From NCBI RefSeq assembly GCF_900454535.1, contig NZ_UGSP01000001.1, positions 1,547,501 to 1,611,500 on the forward strand: a stretch of 64,000 nt of DNA, written 5' to 3'. Under the pieces are notes generated by a model that was not told the DNA's origin, did not search any database, and worked only from the letters and a program-made list of their open reading frames with translations. Positions within the stretch are counted from its first letter, which is position 1. Every line of letters starts with the position of its first letter. The stretch comes from Avibacterium avium. GTDB lineage: Bacteria > Pseudomonadota > Gammaproteobacteria > Enterobacterales > Pasteurellaceae. Positions 36,518 to 45,043 of the stretch are shown here, piece after piece. Both the position numbers and the translations under genes were made by a program.

Positions 36518-37468
36518 ATGAAAGTATCCATTATCGGTGCAGGCGCGGTGGGCGTAGGCATTTGTAATTATCTTCTGACTATGGGTGAATGCCAAGAAGT
36601 AGTCTTGGTGGATCTCAACAAAGAGCGTACTCGTGGCGAACAGTTAGATTTCAGCCATACCAGCGCATTAACCTTCGCTAAAAACACCAAAATTATTTCC
36701 GGTGAATATGAAGATACCCGTGATAGCGATGTGGTGGTGATCACCGCTGGCGCACAAATTAAAGTGGGGCAAGATCGCTTAGAAATCGGTCATATCAATG
36801 CGAAAATCACCGTGGATATTGCCCGTCAATTAGAACGCTACACGCCAAATGCGATTATCATTGTGGTCACCAATCCTTGTGATATTCTCACCCACTTCAT
36901 TATTCGTAATACGAACTTCCCCGCTCACCGTGTGATTAGCGCAGGTTGTGTGGTGGACACGGCGCGAATGATGAAAATTATTGCCGATAAAGTAAAAATC
37001 GATCCGAAAAACGTATTCGGTTATGTGATGGGCGAACACGGCGCCAATAGTTTTATTCCTTGGAGTATCGTCAATATCGCTGGGCAAAAAATCGATGATT
37101 TTTGCCAGCAAAACGATGTGCCGATGCTCGATCCACAAGAGCTACTCAAAGCCACCAAAGCCATTGGTTTGGAAGTGTTCAGCTTAAAACTCAACACCAA
37201 CCACGCCATTGCAGCGAGCGTGTTCCGCATTATTCGCGCCATTAGCATTAATGAATATTCTGTCTTGCCCGTTGGCACAATGCTCAACGGCGAATACGGC
37301 TTAAACGATGTGGTGGTGAACGTGCCAATGGTCATCAGCAGCAAAGGCGTAGAACGCATTTTGAAATACAAACTGCCTGCCAATGAGCTAGAACAACTTC
37401 ACCAATGCGCCAAAGCCTTACGCCAAGTGGTTGAGCAAGTGGCAGAAAGCACAGGGTTGAATTGTTAA
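36518..37468 (+). CDS. L-lactate dehydrogenase-family NAD-dependent 2-hydroxyacid dehydrogenase
   Basis: 316 residues of the LDH/MDH superfamily: Rossmann GAGAVGVGI, Asp in VVLVDLN favouring NAD, the substrate loop ITAGAQIKVGQDR, the DTAR catalytic pair and GEHGANSF with the active-site His. By hand alignment the residue that sets substrate choice (Gln102 in LDH, Arg102 in MDH) is Ile, and the loop resembles L-2-hydroxyisocaproate dehydrogenase. Substrates with larger or hydrophobic side chains are therefore possible alongside lactate. Confidence 0.85.
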   Translation: MKVSIIGAGAVGVGICNYLLTMGECQEVVLVDLNKERTRGEQLDFSHTSALTFAKNTKIISGEYEDTRDSDVVVITAGAQIKVGQDRLEIGHINAKITVDIARQLERYTPNAIIIVVTNPCDILTHFIIRNTNFPAHRVISAGCVVDTARMMKIIADKVKIDPKNVFGYVMGEHGANSFIPWSIVNIAGQKIDDFCQQNDVPMLDPQELLKATKAIGLEVFSLKLNTNHAIAASVFRIIRAISINEYSVLPVGTMLNGEYGLNDVVVNVPMVISSKGVERILKYKLPANELEQLHQCAKALRQVVEQVAESTGLNC

Positions 37469-37474
37469 TTACAG

Positions 37475-37504
37475 AATAGGCGGACAAAGTTCGCCTATTA
37501 TTTT
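37475..37504 (+). terminator. Hairpin after the LDH-family gene
   Basis: AATAGGCG (37475-37482) and CGCCTATT (37492-37499) form an 8-bp stem with a 9-base loop, followed by ATTTT. Confidence 0.6.
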
Positions 37505-37535
37505 AGAAAAAACCACCGCACTTTTAGGAGATACA

Positions 37536-38345
37536 ATGAAAACCATCAAACAACTCACCCCAGCATTAAGTTTGCAGCAATATAATGAAATCCCTGTGAT
37601 CGCGTTAGATCACCCAGTGGGCAAAGCTTTAATCTCGCTTCAAGGCGCACATTTATTTAGCTGGCAGCCGAAAGGCGCGCAGAAAGACGTGCTTTGGCTG
37701 AGTGAAATTGAACCTTTTACCTTAGGCAATGCCATTCGTGGTGGCGTGCCAATTTGCTATCCTTGGTTTGGTGGCGCAAAATCCCCCGCGCACGGTTATG
37801 CGCGCATCAGTTTATGGCAGCTCAGTGATTATGAAATTGAAGAAAACAAAGTGCGGTTGGAATTTTGCTTATTTTCATCAGATCATTTAATTGAAGCCAA
37901 AACCACAATGATCTTTAGCCAAGATTGCGAAATTATTTTTCAGCATTACGGACAAGAACCTGCCCAACTTGCTTTGCACAGTTATTTTAATTTAAGCGAT
38001 GTGGCCAATGTGAAAGTGCAAAACTTGCCTACGGAATGTTTCAACGCATTAACGCAGCAGCAAGAAAATGTGCCTTCCCCACGTTTAATTGATCAGCATA
38101 TTGATTGCATTTATACCGTGCAATCTCCTGTTTCGCATCAAATTGTCGATAAAGGGGACGGGCGTACAATTAATGTGGCACATCATAATGCAAGCAATGT
38201 GGTGCTGTGGAATCCTTGGCATAAAGCCACTGGTGGAATTAGCGAAACAGGTTATAAAACAATGGTTTGTTTGGAAACTGCAAGAATTGCACAACCACTC
38301 CAACAAGGCGAATGCTGTGCGGTGAAGATCTCGCTTAACCCATAA
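37536..38345 (+). CDS. D-hexose-6-phosphate mutarotase (YeaD-like)
   Basis: Aldose-1-epimerase family protein of 269 residues that interconverts alpha and beta forms of glucose 6-phosphate. Marks: GAHLFSWQPKG, the conserved IRGGVPICYPWFG segment, HGYAR with the active-site His, and LHSYFNLSDV. AGGAG precedes the ATG. It follows the LDH-family gene across a hairpin and has its own terminator, so it is probably transcribed in part separately. Confidence 0.9.
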   Translation: MKTIKQLTPALSLQQYNEIPVIALDHPVGKALISLQGAHLFSWQPKGAQKDVLWLSEIEPFTLGNAIRGGVPICYPWFGGAKSPAHGYARISLWQLSDYEIEENKVRLEFCLFSSDHLIEAKTTMIFSQDCEIIFQHYGQEPAQLALHSYFNLSDVANVKVQNLPTECFNALTQQQENVPSPRLIDQHIDCIYTVQSPVSHQIVDKGDGRTINVAHHNASNVVLWNPWHKATGGISETGYKTMVCLETARIAQPLQQGECCAVKISLNP

Positions 38346-38371
38346 AGTGCGGTGATTTTTTAACAAATTTT

Positions 38372-38400
38372 AGGGCGAAGATTTTCGCCCTTTTGTTTTT
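38372..38400 (+). terminator. Terminator after the mutarotase gene
   Basis: AGGGCGAA (38372-38379) and TTCGCCCT (38384-38391) form a perfect 8-bp stem with a 4-base loop followed by TTTGTTTTT. Confidence 0.88.
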
Positions 38401-38415
38401 TATTAAACGTTATGC

Positions 38416-39375
38416 TTACACCCAACCCATTTGGTGCAAAATGGTTAAGCCCAAAGCAGAGATAAACATTGATGCGAAAGTGGTAATGCCAATAATGTTC
38501 GCTGCCGTGTTGGCGTTGCCGCCCATTCCACGCACCATTGCATAAGCCGCAGCCGCCATTGGGGTGGCATTCATTAAGAAAATCACGCCTAAATTCACGC
38601 CGCTAAAGCCAAATAATTTGCCCAGCAACACCATAAAAATCGGTGCAACAATCACTCGTCCTATGCTTGCCCATAAAGAAATGCCTGAAATTTTATACAA
38701 GGCTTTTAATTCAATGCTGACACCAGCACAGATCAACGCAAGCGGTAAGGTCATTGTGGCGAGATATTGGATTGTGGTGAGCATAAATTTAGGAATGGCC
38801 AATTTTAAATAACTGGCTAAAAAGCCTAATACTATGCTGATAATTAAGGGATTTTTTACCACATTTAAGATCATTCGTGGAATATTCACTTTGCCGTCAG
38901 AAAGGGAGCGGCTTAAGGTGATCACCCCTAACACGTTGTAAATAATCGCCGTGGTGGCGGCATAAATGGTGGCTGGCACTAATGCGGCATCGCCATAGGC
39001 ATTTAGGCAAAATGCTAGCCCTAAAATACTACAATTTCCGCGATAAACCCCTTGCACGAAAGTGCCACGTTCTTGCTTTTCTTGCACAAATTTTGCGGCG
39101 AAAATTTCTGCACAAAGGAACAATAATAAGGTTCCTAGCACGCACGCCCAAATCATCACCAGTTGTTCATTCAGTTCAGCAATGGGATTTTTAAACACGT
39201 TAAGAAAGAGTAAGGCGGGCAAGGTGATTTTGAACACCACGCTGGTGGCTTGCTGGCTGAATTTATCGTCAATGATTTTGCGTTTTCGCAGCCCGATGCC
39301 GAGTATTAACAACAATAAGGTCGGTAAAGTTACGCTTATGGAAAAAAGCGCGGAACTCCAAAAATCATTTTGCAT
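38416..39375 (-). CDS. AEC-family (auxin efflux carrier-like) transporter
   Basis: A 319-residue inner-membrane protein of about ten segments, starting MQNDFWSSALFSISVTLPTLLLLILG, with the C-terminal NATPMAAAAYAMVRGMGG segment typical of the bacterial AEC family (YfdV, MleP, MdcF). Members export or exchange dicarboxylates and other metabolites; the substrate is unknown. The start at 39375 has GGGGG just upstream and is preferred to an in-frame codon at 39423. Confidence 0.88.
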   Translation of the reverse strand: MQNDFWSSALFSISVTLPTLLLLILGIGLRKRKIIDDKFSQQATSVVFKITLPALLFLNVFKNPIAELNEQLVMIWACVLGTLLLFLCAEIFAAKFVQEKQERGTFVQGVYRGNCSILGLAFCLNAYGDAALVPATIYAATTAIIYNVLGVITLSRSLSDGKVNIPRMILNVVKNPLIISIVLGFLASYLKLAIPKFMLTTIQYLATMTLPLALICAGVSIELKALYKISGISLWASIGRVIVAPIFMVLLGKLFGFSGVNLGVIFLMNATPMAAAAYAMVRGMGGNANTAANIIGITTFASMFISALGLTILHQMGWV

Positions 39376-39446
39376 ATTGCCCCCATATCGCTGTTGCGTG
39401 CCGTTTACTGAATATTGCCACATCGTAACACAGAATGCGATTAAAA

Positions 39447-39484
39447 AAGTGCGGTGAAAAATTTCGTAATTTTCGACCGCACTT
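39447..39484. terminator. Inverted uptake-signal pair between the AEC and ribE genes
   Basis: AAGTGCGGT (39447-39455) and ACCGCACTT (39476-39484) form a 9-bp stem with T-rich flanks on both strands; on the minus strand it lies just after ribE. Confidence 0.7.
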
Positions 39485-39504
39485 TAGTTTTTCATTTTAT
39501 GCCA

Positions 39505-40119
39505 TTATTCACCACGGCTGGCTAAATAGCGTTCTACCGTATCCACAATGGCTTGGGTTTGTGGATCGATTTCAATATTCACTAAATCCCCCACTTCACG
39601 CTTGCCGATCAAGGTGCGATGAATGGTTTCTGGAATAAGGTTTACGCAAAACTCGTTACCTTTCACTTCGCCAATAGTCAGGCTGATGCCGTCAATGGCG
39701 ATAAATCCTTTAGTGAGAATATATTTCATCAAGGCCGGATCTGGCAACTCGAACCAAATTTGCAGGTTATTTTCTGACACAATACGCTGCGAAACCTTGG
39801 CGGTGGTGTAAACGTGGCCAGACAAAATATGTCCGCCGATTTCATCGCCCATTTTCATCGCACGCTCAATGTTCACCCAATCCCCTTGGCACAATTCGCC
39901 TAAATTGGTAATACGTAGGGTTTCCGTCATTAAATCAAAGCTGACGAGATCCCCTTCAATTTTGGTTACGGTTAAGCAGACACCGTTATTTGCCACAGAC
40001 GCACCAATTTCCAGATTTTCGGTTAATTCCTGTGGCATTTTCACTACCTGTGTTCTAAAATGAGATTTTTCATCAATAGAATGAATTTGGGCTACGCCCT
40101 GCACGATTCCTGTAAACAT
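39505..40119 (-). CDS. ribE: Riboflavin synthase (alpha subunit)
   Basis: Dismutates two 6,7-dimethyl-8-ribityllumazines to riboflavin. The start at 40119 gives the invariant N-terminus [12 protein letters not shown] and 204 residues; the longer frame to 40185 is rejected. It has two tandem lumazine-binding repeats, seen as the paired motifs [13 protein letters not shown] and [13 protein letters not shown]. Divergent from the MATE gene, the same pairing as ribC-mdtK in E. coli. Called ribC in E. coli. Confidence 0.96.
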   Translation of the reverse strand: MFTGIVQGVAQIHSIDEKSHFRTQVVKMPQELTENLEIGASVANNGVCLTVTKIEGDLVSFDLMTETLRITNLGELCQGDWVNIERAMKMGDEIGGHILSGHVYTTAKVSQRIVSENNLQIWFELPDPALMKYILTKGFIAIDGISLTIGEVKGNEFCVNLIPETIHRTLIGKREVGDLVNIEIDPQTQAIVDTVERYLASRGE

Positions 40120-40199
40120 AATTAGCTCTCTTATCTTAAAAATCATCACCGTAAATTCGGTAAAACTTGCAATAGTATATAACAAATTCGGATATTTTT

Positions 40200-41594
40200 A
40201 TGTTATTTAGTTTCATTCAACATCATCGCCAAGAAATGGGCAAATTGGTGGCGATCGCCTTCCCCATTTTACTGGCGCAAATGGCACAAAATTCAATGGG
40301 TTTTGTGGATACCATTATGGCTGGTCGCGTCAGCGCGGCGGATATGGCGGCGATTTCGGTGGGTGCGTCCATTTGGTTACCGCTAATTTTATTAGGACAC
40401 GGTTTACTGCTTGCCTTGCCGCCGATTATTTCTTATCTCAATGGTTCAGGCCAACGCCAGCGGATCGCTCATTATGTGCGACAAGGTATGTGGGTGGTAG
40501 TGCTAAGCTGTATTCCTCTTGGTTTGTTTATTTATTATAGCGATTATGTCATCAGCCATATGAAAATGGAGCCAAGATTGGCACAAATTACTATTGATTA
40601 TCTGCACGCAATGCTGTGGGGCTTACCCGGTTATTTGCTAATGATCAATTTTCGCTGTTTAAATGACGGTATCGCCAAAACGGCGCCAACAATGCTGATC
40701 ACCTTTGCGGGATTATTTCTTAATATTCCGCTTAATTATATTTTTATTTACGGCAAACTTGGTGTGCCAGCCTTTGGTGCGGTGGGCTGTGGCATTGCAA
40801 CGGCAATCGTAAACTGGGCAATGTGCTTAATGATGATTAGCTATTCACGTCAAGCTCGCAGTCAGCGTGATATTCATCTTTTTGATAAAATCATTGAAAA
40901 ACCTGACTTTTCCACCTTAAAAAAAGTGCTAGGCTTAGGCTTCCCTATTGGTATTGCGTTATTTTGTGAAGTGGCATTATTTGCCCTTTCTTCCCTTTTG
41001 CTCTCCCCACTGGGTACAGATGTGGTAGCAAGCCATCAAGTGGCTTTAACAACAAGTTCATTTATTTTCACCTTCCCCATTTCCTTAGGAATGGCAACCA
41101 CCATTTTAGTGGGGCAACGTTTAGGTGAAGGGCAATTAAAGCAAGCCAAAGTGGTGTTTCACTCTGCCCTTGCGGTGGGATTAGCCTTAGCTTGTATTAC
41201 CGCGTCTATCATTGTGTTATTCAATCAACAGATCCCGAAAATTTATGTTACCGATAAACAAGTGATCCTAATCGCCAGCCATTTGCTGTTAATTTCTGCC
41301 TTATACCAATTTTCCGATACCATTCAGGTGATCACCGCAGGGGCATTGCGTGGCTATAAAGACACCAAATCTATTTTATACATCACAATGTTCTGTTATT
41401 GGGGCATTGGAATGCCATTGGGCTATATTTTATCGCGTACCGATTGGCTAATGCCAAGCATTGGCGCGGCAGGATTCTGGGTGGGATTTGTGGTGAGTTT
41501 AACGGTCGCCGCCGTGCTGCTTATCCAACGTATTCGCAAAATTCAGGCCTTACCTGAACAGCAAATTTTGCAGAAATTAAAAGAAATTCAATAG
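40200..41594 (+). CDS. norM: MATE-family multidrug efflux pump (NorM/HmrM-like)
   Basis: A 464-residue protein of twelve membrane segments in two six-segment halves. The N-terminal half has [32 protein letters not shown] and the second half [30 protein letters not shown], hallmarks of NorM-type MATE pumps. H. influenzae HmrM, also next to riboflavin synthase, exports cationic dyes and drugs using sodium or proton gradients. An oxidoreductase gene follows after 9 bases. Confidence 0.93.
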   Translation: MLFSFIQHHRQEMGKLVAIAFPILLAQMAQNSMGFVDTIMAGRVSAADMAAISVGASIWLPLILLGHGLLLALPPIISYLNGSGQRQRIAHYVRQGMWVVVLSCIPLGLFIYYSDYVISHMKMEPRLAQITIDYLHAMLWGLPGYLLMINFRCLNDGIAKTAPTMLITFAGLFLNIPLNYIFIYGKLGVPAFGAVGCGIATAIVNWAMCLMMISYSRQARSQRDIHLFDKIIEKPDFSTLKKVLGLGFPIGIALFCEVALFALSSLLLSPLGTDVVASHQVALTTSSFIFTFPISLGMATTILVGQRLGEGQLKQAKVVFHSALAVGLALACITASIIVLFNQQIPKIYVTDKQVILIASHLLLISALYQFSDTIQVITAGALRGYKDTKSILYITMFCYWGIGMPLGYILSRTDWLMPSIGAAGFWVGFVVSLTVAAVLLIQRIRKIQALPEQQILQKLKEIQ

Positions 41595-41603
41595 GAAAAT
41601 CAA

Positions 41604-42650
41604 ATGGAAAAAATCATTAATGTCGCCATTGCAGGTTTTGGAATGTCCGCCAAAACCTTTCATATGCCTTTTTTAGATCTCGATCCGCGTTTTCAAGTGC
41701 GTAAAGTGTTTGAACGCAGCAGCGAAAAAGCGAAACAGGCCTATCCTTATATTGAAGTGGTACATCAGTTTGAACAACTGCTCAGCCCAGAAATTGACTT
41801 GGTGATTATCACCACGCCTAATCTCACCCATTACGAAATGGCAAAACAAGCTATTTTGGCAGGCAAAAATGTCATCGTAGAAAAGCCCCTTGCGGTTTAC
41901 CCTGCGCAAGCACAAGAGCTAGACGAACTCGCCAAACAACATAATGTGATGCTTTCAGTTTACCAAAATCGCCGTTGGGATAATGGTGCTTTAACGGTGA
42001 AAAAACTGCTTGAACATCGAATGTTGGGCGACATTGTGCATTATGAAATGCGTTACGAACGGTTCAGCCAAAAACCTAATAGCAAAGCGTGGAAAGAAAC
42101 GGGCGAATTTGGCTCTGGGCTAGTTTATGATTTAGGCGTGCATTTGATCGACCATTGCGTGGATTTATTCGGCATTCCCACCGCACTTTATGCGGATATG
42201 AAAGCACAACGTGCAGGCGCAAAATCAGAAGATAACTTTGAAATTATTTTCTATTATGCGGACAAAAAAGTGGTGTTATCTTCCACCAAATGCGCCCGCG
42301 AACCTGCCCCTTATATTATGTTGCAAGGCACTAAAGGGAGCTACATCAAAGCCACAATGGATAACCAGGAAGCCCTATTGCTCAAAGGCATAAAACCACA
42401 AGGCGATTGGAACGCTGAGCCTGAAAAAGACTGGGGACTACTGCACACCGAAATCAACGGCATTGTAATCCGCAGCCCCATCGAAACCGAACGCGGCAAC
42501 TACCAAGCCTATTACGACAACATCTACGCCGCTCTCCGCGAACAAGCCCCATTACAAGTTACCGCCCAACAAGCCACTGACGTGCTGAAATTGATTGCGT
42601 TGATCTATGAAAGTGCAGAGAAAGGAATGCAAATGGCTATTAATTTGTAA
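41604..42650 (+). CDS. Gfo/Idh/MocA-family oxidoreductase (YdgJ-like)
   Basis: 348 residues: an N-terminal NAD(P)-binding domain (NVAIAGFGMSAKTFHMPFL), the EKPLAVYPAQAQEL segment with the family Lys, and a C-terminal alpha/beta domain with YDLGVHLIDHCVDLFG, which holds the catalytic His region. It resembles E. coli YdgJ, an oxidoreductase of unknown substrate. Nine bases after norM, so likely co-transcribed. The last uptake signal before the accessory island lies in this gene. Confidence 0.9.
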   Translation: MEKIINVAIAGFGMSAKTFHMPFLDLDPRFQVRKVFERSSEKAKQAYPYIEVVHQFEQLLSPEIDLVIITTPNLTHYEMAKQAILAGKNVIVEKPLAVYPAQAQELDELAKQHNVMLSVYQNRRWDNGALTVKKLLEHRMLGDIVHYEMRYERFSQKPNSKAWKETGEFGSGLVYDLGVHLIDHCVDLFGIPTALYADMKAQRAGAKSEDNFEIIFYYADKKVVLSSTKCAREPAPYIMLQGTKGSYIKATMDNQEALLLKGIKPQGDWNAEPEKDWGLLHTEINGIVIRSPIETERGNYQAYYDNIYAALREQAPLQVTAQQATDVLKLIALIYESAEKGMQMAINL

Positions 42651-42712
42651 ATAACAGCTCTTATTGCATCTAAGCAATATAGGTAAACGAAGTGTTTTTA
42701 TGATAAAAATAA

Positions 42713-42734
42713 AGGCCAATTATCACATTGGCCT
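42713..42734 (-). terminator. Terminator of the Slam gene
   Basis: AGGCCAAT (42713-42720) and ATTGGCCT (42727-42734) form an 8-bp stem with a 6-base loop; on the minus strand TTATTTTTATC follows. Confidence 0.8.
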
Positions 42735-44131
42735 AAACATCATAAGTTAAAATGTTTTTTCTACTTCTAACATTAGATCGTTAGCATTGTAAGAAAAAAT
42801 TGGGTAATTACTTTTCACCTTTGTATAAGACCAAGTTAATTTCGGCATAAAGCCTTTATAACTTAATTTCTTATTGGAAAGAGATAAAGAACTAAAATAT
42901 GTCTTATCTTTTTGCTTAATGTCGTATAGCAAGGCTTCTTTTCTTTCTACTATTGAATAACCTAAGGTTATGCTAGACATAAATTCATAAGGCCATTCTC
43001 TTCCCCAAGAAAAACGAATTCCTTTTCTAAAATAAGATTCTGTATCTTCTTCAGCTTTCTTCCAACCAAGGTCAAGCGCACCATAAAAATATTGACCGCT
43101 AGGCGTGAAATAAGTTAGCGCATTTGTTAAGAAATGACCATTTCCATTACTAATATGGTTGGCGTCTTTATTATAGATCGTACGAGAGAAGTTATAATAA
43201 GTACTATATCTCAGTCTTGGCATAAACCAATAATTTAAAGAGAGTGAACTTCCCCATGTATTAGAATAAGAATCTAATGAGCCATAATCACTTAAACCAC
43301 CACGATATAAGCGTTTAGAAAAATATGGACGAACTTCAACACCAAATTTTGCATCTTGATAACCATAGCCGATACCCGCATTCAGGTTTAAATCATTATA
43401 TTTATGGTTATTCCAATAATATTTACCTCTAGCTGAAGCATTAAAGGCTATATATTGTCCATCATTTAAAAAGAATTGTTTATCTGTACTTAAACCTAAT
43501 GCAATTCCTTTCCCTTTCTGGCGTTCAGTATTGTATGTATAAGTTCCACCATTAGGCAACGTCCAAGTTGTTCCTGCTGGAGCAGCTTGATTCAAATTTC
43601 TGTCATTTAAAAAATTACTATCTAAACGGAAATTCCATTCAGATTTTTGATCTATCGCCTTAAGATATTGTTGATAAACTTCATCATCTTGCTTAGTTCT
43701 AGCTGATGAACTTAATTGTTTAAACAGTTTTTCTGATTCAACATAGCGTTTATTCGCGAATAAAACGCTCGCGTATTGAAACGCAATAAAATCATTATTC
43801 GGGAAATTTTTATTTAACTTACTGAATTTATCACTTGCAGTACCTAAACTCTTATCTGTTGCTAATAATGCTTCCGCCCACTCGATAAGAGATTCATCTC
43901 TTTCAGGAACATTTTTATAAATTCCAATTAAGCTAGGAAGAATAGCTTTATTCATTTTAATTAAGGAATCAAGGAATAAACGCTCTAATATAGCAGGATT
44001 TTCACGTAATTCTTTACCAGTAAGTCGAACATAGCCATCATCTTTCTTTTTCAACTCAGAAACTTTTTGCTGATAGGTCAATTCATTTCTTAATTGCTGA
44101 CGCTCTTGCTCAATGGCATAGCGATCCATAT

Positions 44132-44139
44132 TACTATTA
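44132..44139. repeat. Target-site duplication, left copy (TACTATTA)
   Basis: Identical to the 8 bases at 44853-44860 on the other side of the IS; 8-bp duplications are usual for the IS1595 family. Confidence 0.93.
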
Positions 44140-44852
44140 GGGGCTGTAGTAGATTAGCCCTAAATTTCACACCATTTTCGCAATATTTTTAACTGCTCTT
44201 TTGGTGTCCCAAAGTTAAACCGAAATTCACATTCCTTCAAGAATAAAGGAAAGTTTTTTCGGTTAATTCCATTATATTTTCGCAGTATCCGCTTCACCTG
44301 ATTCCAAAAATTTTCAATGCCATTAATATGATTTTGTTTCACCGCAAATAGCTCGGAATGATTGATTCGTTCGTGGTGAAATTCACTCACATCAAGCGCA
44401 TCATAACTGCGATAAGTGTCCGTATAAACCCAGCTATCAGGCTTGATTTTTCTTTTAATAACAGGGAGTAATGTTTCACTCTTGGTGTTTTCAACCACAA
44501 CAGTAAATACCTTTCCTTGTCGTTTTAGTAACCCAAAAACAGCAACTTTTCCAGCCGCTCCTCGTCCTCGTTTTCCCTTTCGATGACCACCAAAATAGCT
44601 TTCGTCTAGTTCAATTTCCCCCTCAAAAATCTCGTTAACTTCAAGGGATAAATGATAGCCAATCACAAGCCTGATTTTATGGTAGAACAAAGCGGCTGTA
44701 TTCGGTTGAATATCTAGCAAATTTGCTGCTGTTCTTGCAGTAACTTCTGCAACAAAAAACTCAAGCAGTTTTTTCTGTATGGATTTCTTTAATTTACAAT
44801 ATGTTATCTTCATTTTTGTAGTATAGCATTGTTGCTAATCTACTACAGCCCC
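44140..44852 (-). mobile_element. IS1016-like element (IS1595 family), complete
   Basis: 713 bp bounded by perfect 19-bp terminal inverted repeats, GGGGCTGTAGTAGATTAGC at 44140-44158 and its complement at 44834-44852, and flanked by the 8-bp direct repeat TACTATTA. It holds one transposase gene. Size, ends and transposase fit IS1016, first described in H. influenzae. The intact ends and perfect duplication indicate a recent insertion. Confidence 0.93.
44160..44813 (-). CDS. IS1016-like transposase (ISXO2-like domain)
   Basis: 217-residue transposase starting MKITYCKLKKSIQKKLLEFF, with an ISXO2-like catalytic domain: acidic residues in IELDESYFGG and VYTDTYRSYDAL, then HINGIENFWNQVKRIL. The basic GGHRKGKRGRGAAGK stretch and the FNFGTPKEQLK ending are typical of IS1016 members. 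The frame appears intact, so the element may still be active. Confidence 0.92.
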   Translation of the reverse strand: MKITYCKLKKSIQKKLLEFFVAEVTARTAANLLDIQPNTAALFYHKIRLVIGYHLSLEVNEIFEGEIELDESYFGGHRKGKRGRGAAGKVAVFGLLKRQGKVFTVVVENTKSETLLPVIKRKIKPDSWVYTDTYRSYDALDVSEFHHERINHSELFAVKQNHINGIENFWNQVKRILRKYNGINRKNFPLFLKECEFRFNFGTPKEQLKILRKWCEI

Positions 44853-44860
44853 TACTATTA
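44853..44860. repeat. Target-site duplication, right copy (TACTATTA)
   Basis: Right-hand copy of the 8-bp duplication made by IS insertion into codon 38 of the Slam gene. Confidence 0.93.
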
Positions 44861-44997
44861 TCTTGCTGCTGAGCTTGAATAATCTGCTGATTAACTTCAT
44901 TTCCATAAGCAGTCATTGCAAGAGAAGATAGTAACGTAATCGTGAAATATTTTTTTACTTGCATTCACTTTTCCTAACATTCATTGAAATAATAAAT

Positions 44998-45022
44998 AAA
45001 CAGCTCCTTAAAGGAGCTGTTT
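44998..45022 (-). terminator. Terminator or attenuator between the lipoprotein and Slam genes
   Basis: AAACAGCTCC (44998-45007) and GGAGCTGTTT (45013-45022) form a perfect 10-bp stem with a 5-base loop, with T-rich sequence on both sides. It lies 22 bases past the lipoprotein stop and 34 bases before the original Slam start. Confidence 0.82.
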
Positions 45023-45043
45023 TGTTTTATCATAAAGTAAAAA

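Larger units (their letters stand above)
42747..44964 (-). pseudogene. Slam-type outer-membrane lipoprotein assembly factor, disrupted by IS
   Basis: The C-terminal 460 residues (from MDRYAIEQERQQL at 44129) have helical TPR-like repeats and then a DUF560-type outer-membrane barrel ending ANDLMLEVEKTF, matching Slam, which moves surface lipoproteins across the outer membrane. The true 5' end lies beyond the IS: from 44964 the frame gives a signal peptide, MQVKKYFTITLLSSLAMTAYG, then NEVNQQIIQAQQQDNS. Removing the 713-bp IS and one 8-bp duplication joins the two parts in frame, for an intact protein of about 498 residues. As it stands the barrel has no signal peptide and should not be exported. 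The likely cargo gene lies just upstream. Confidence 0.88.
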
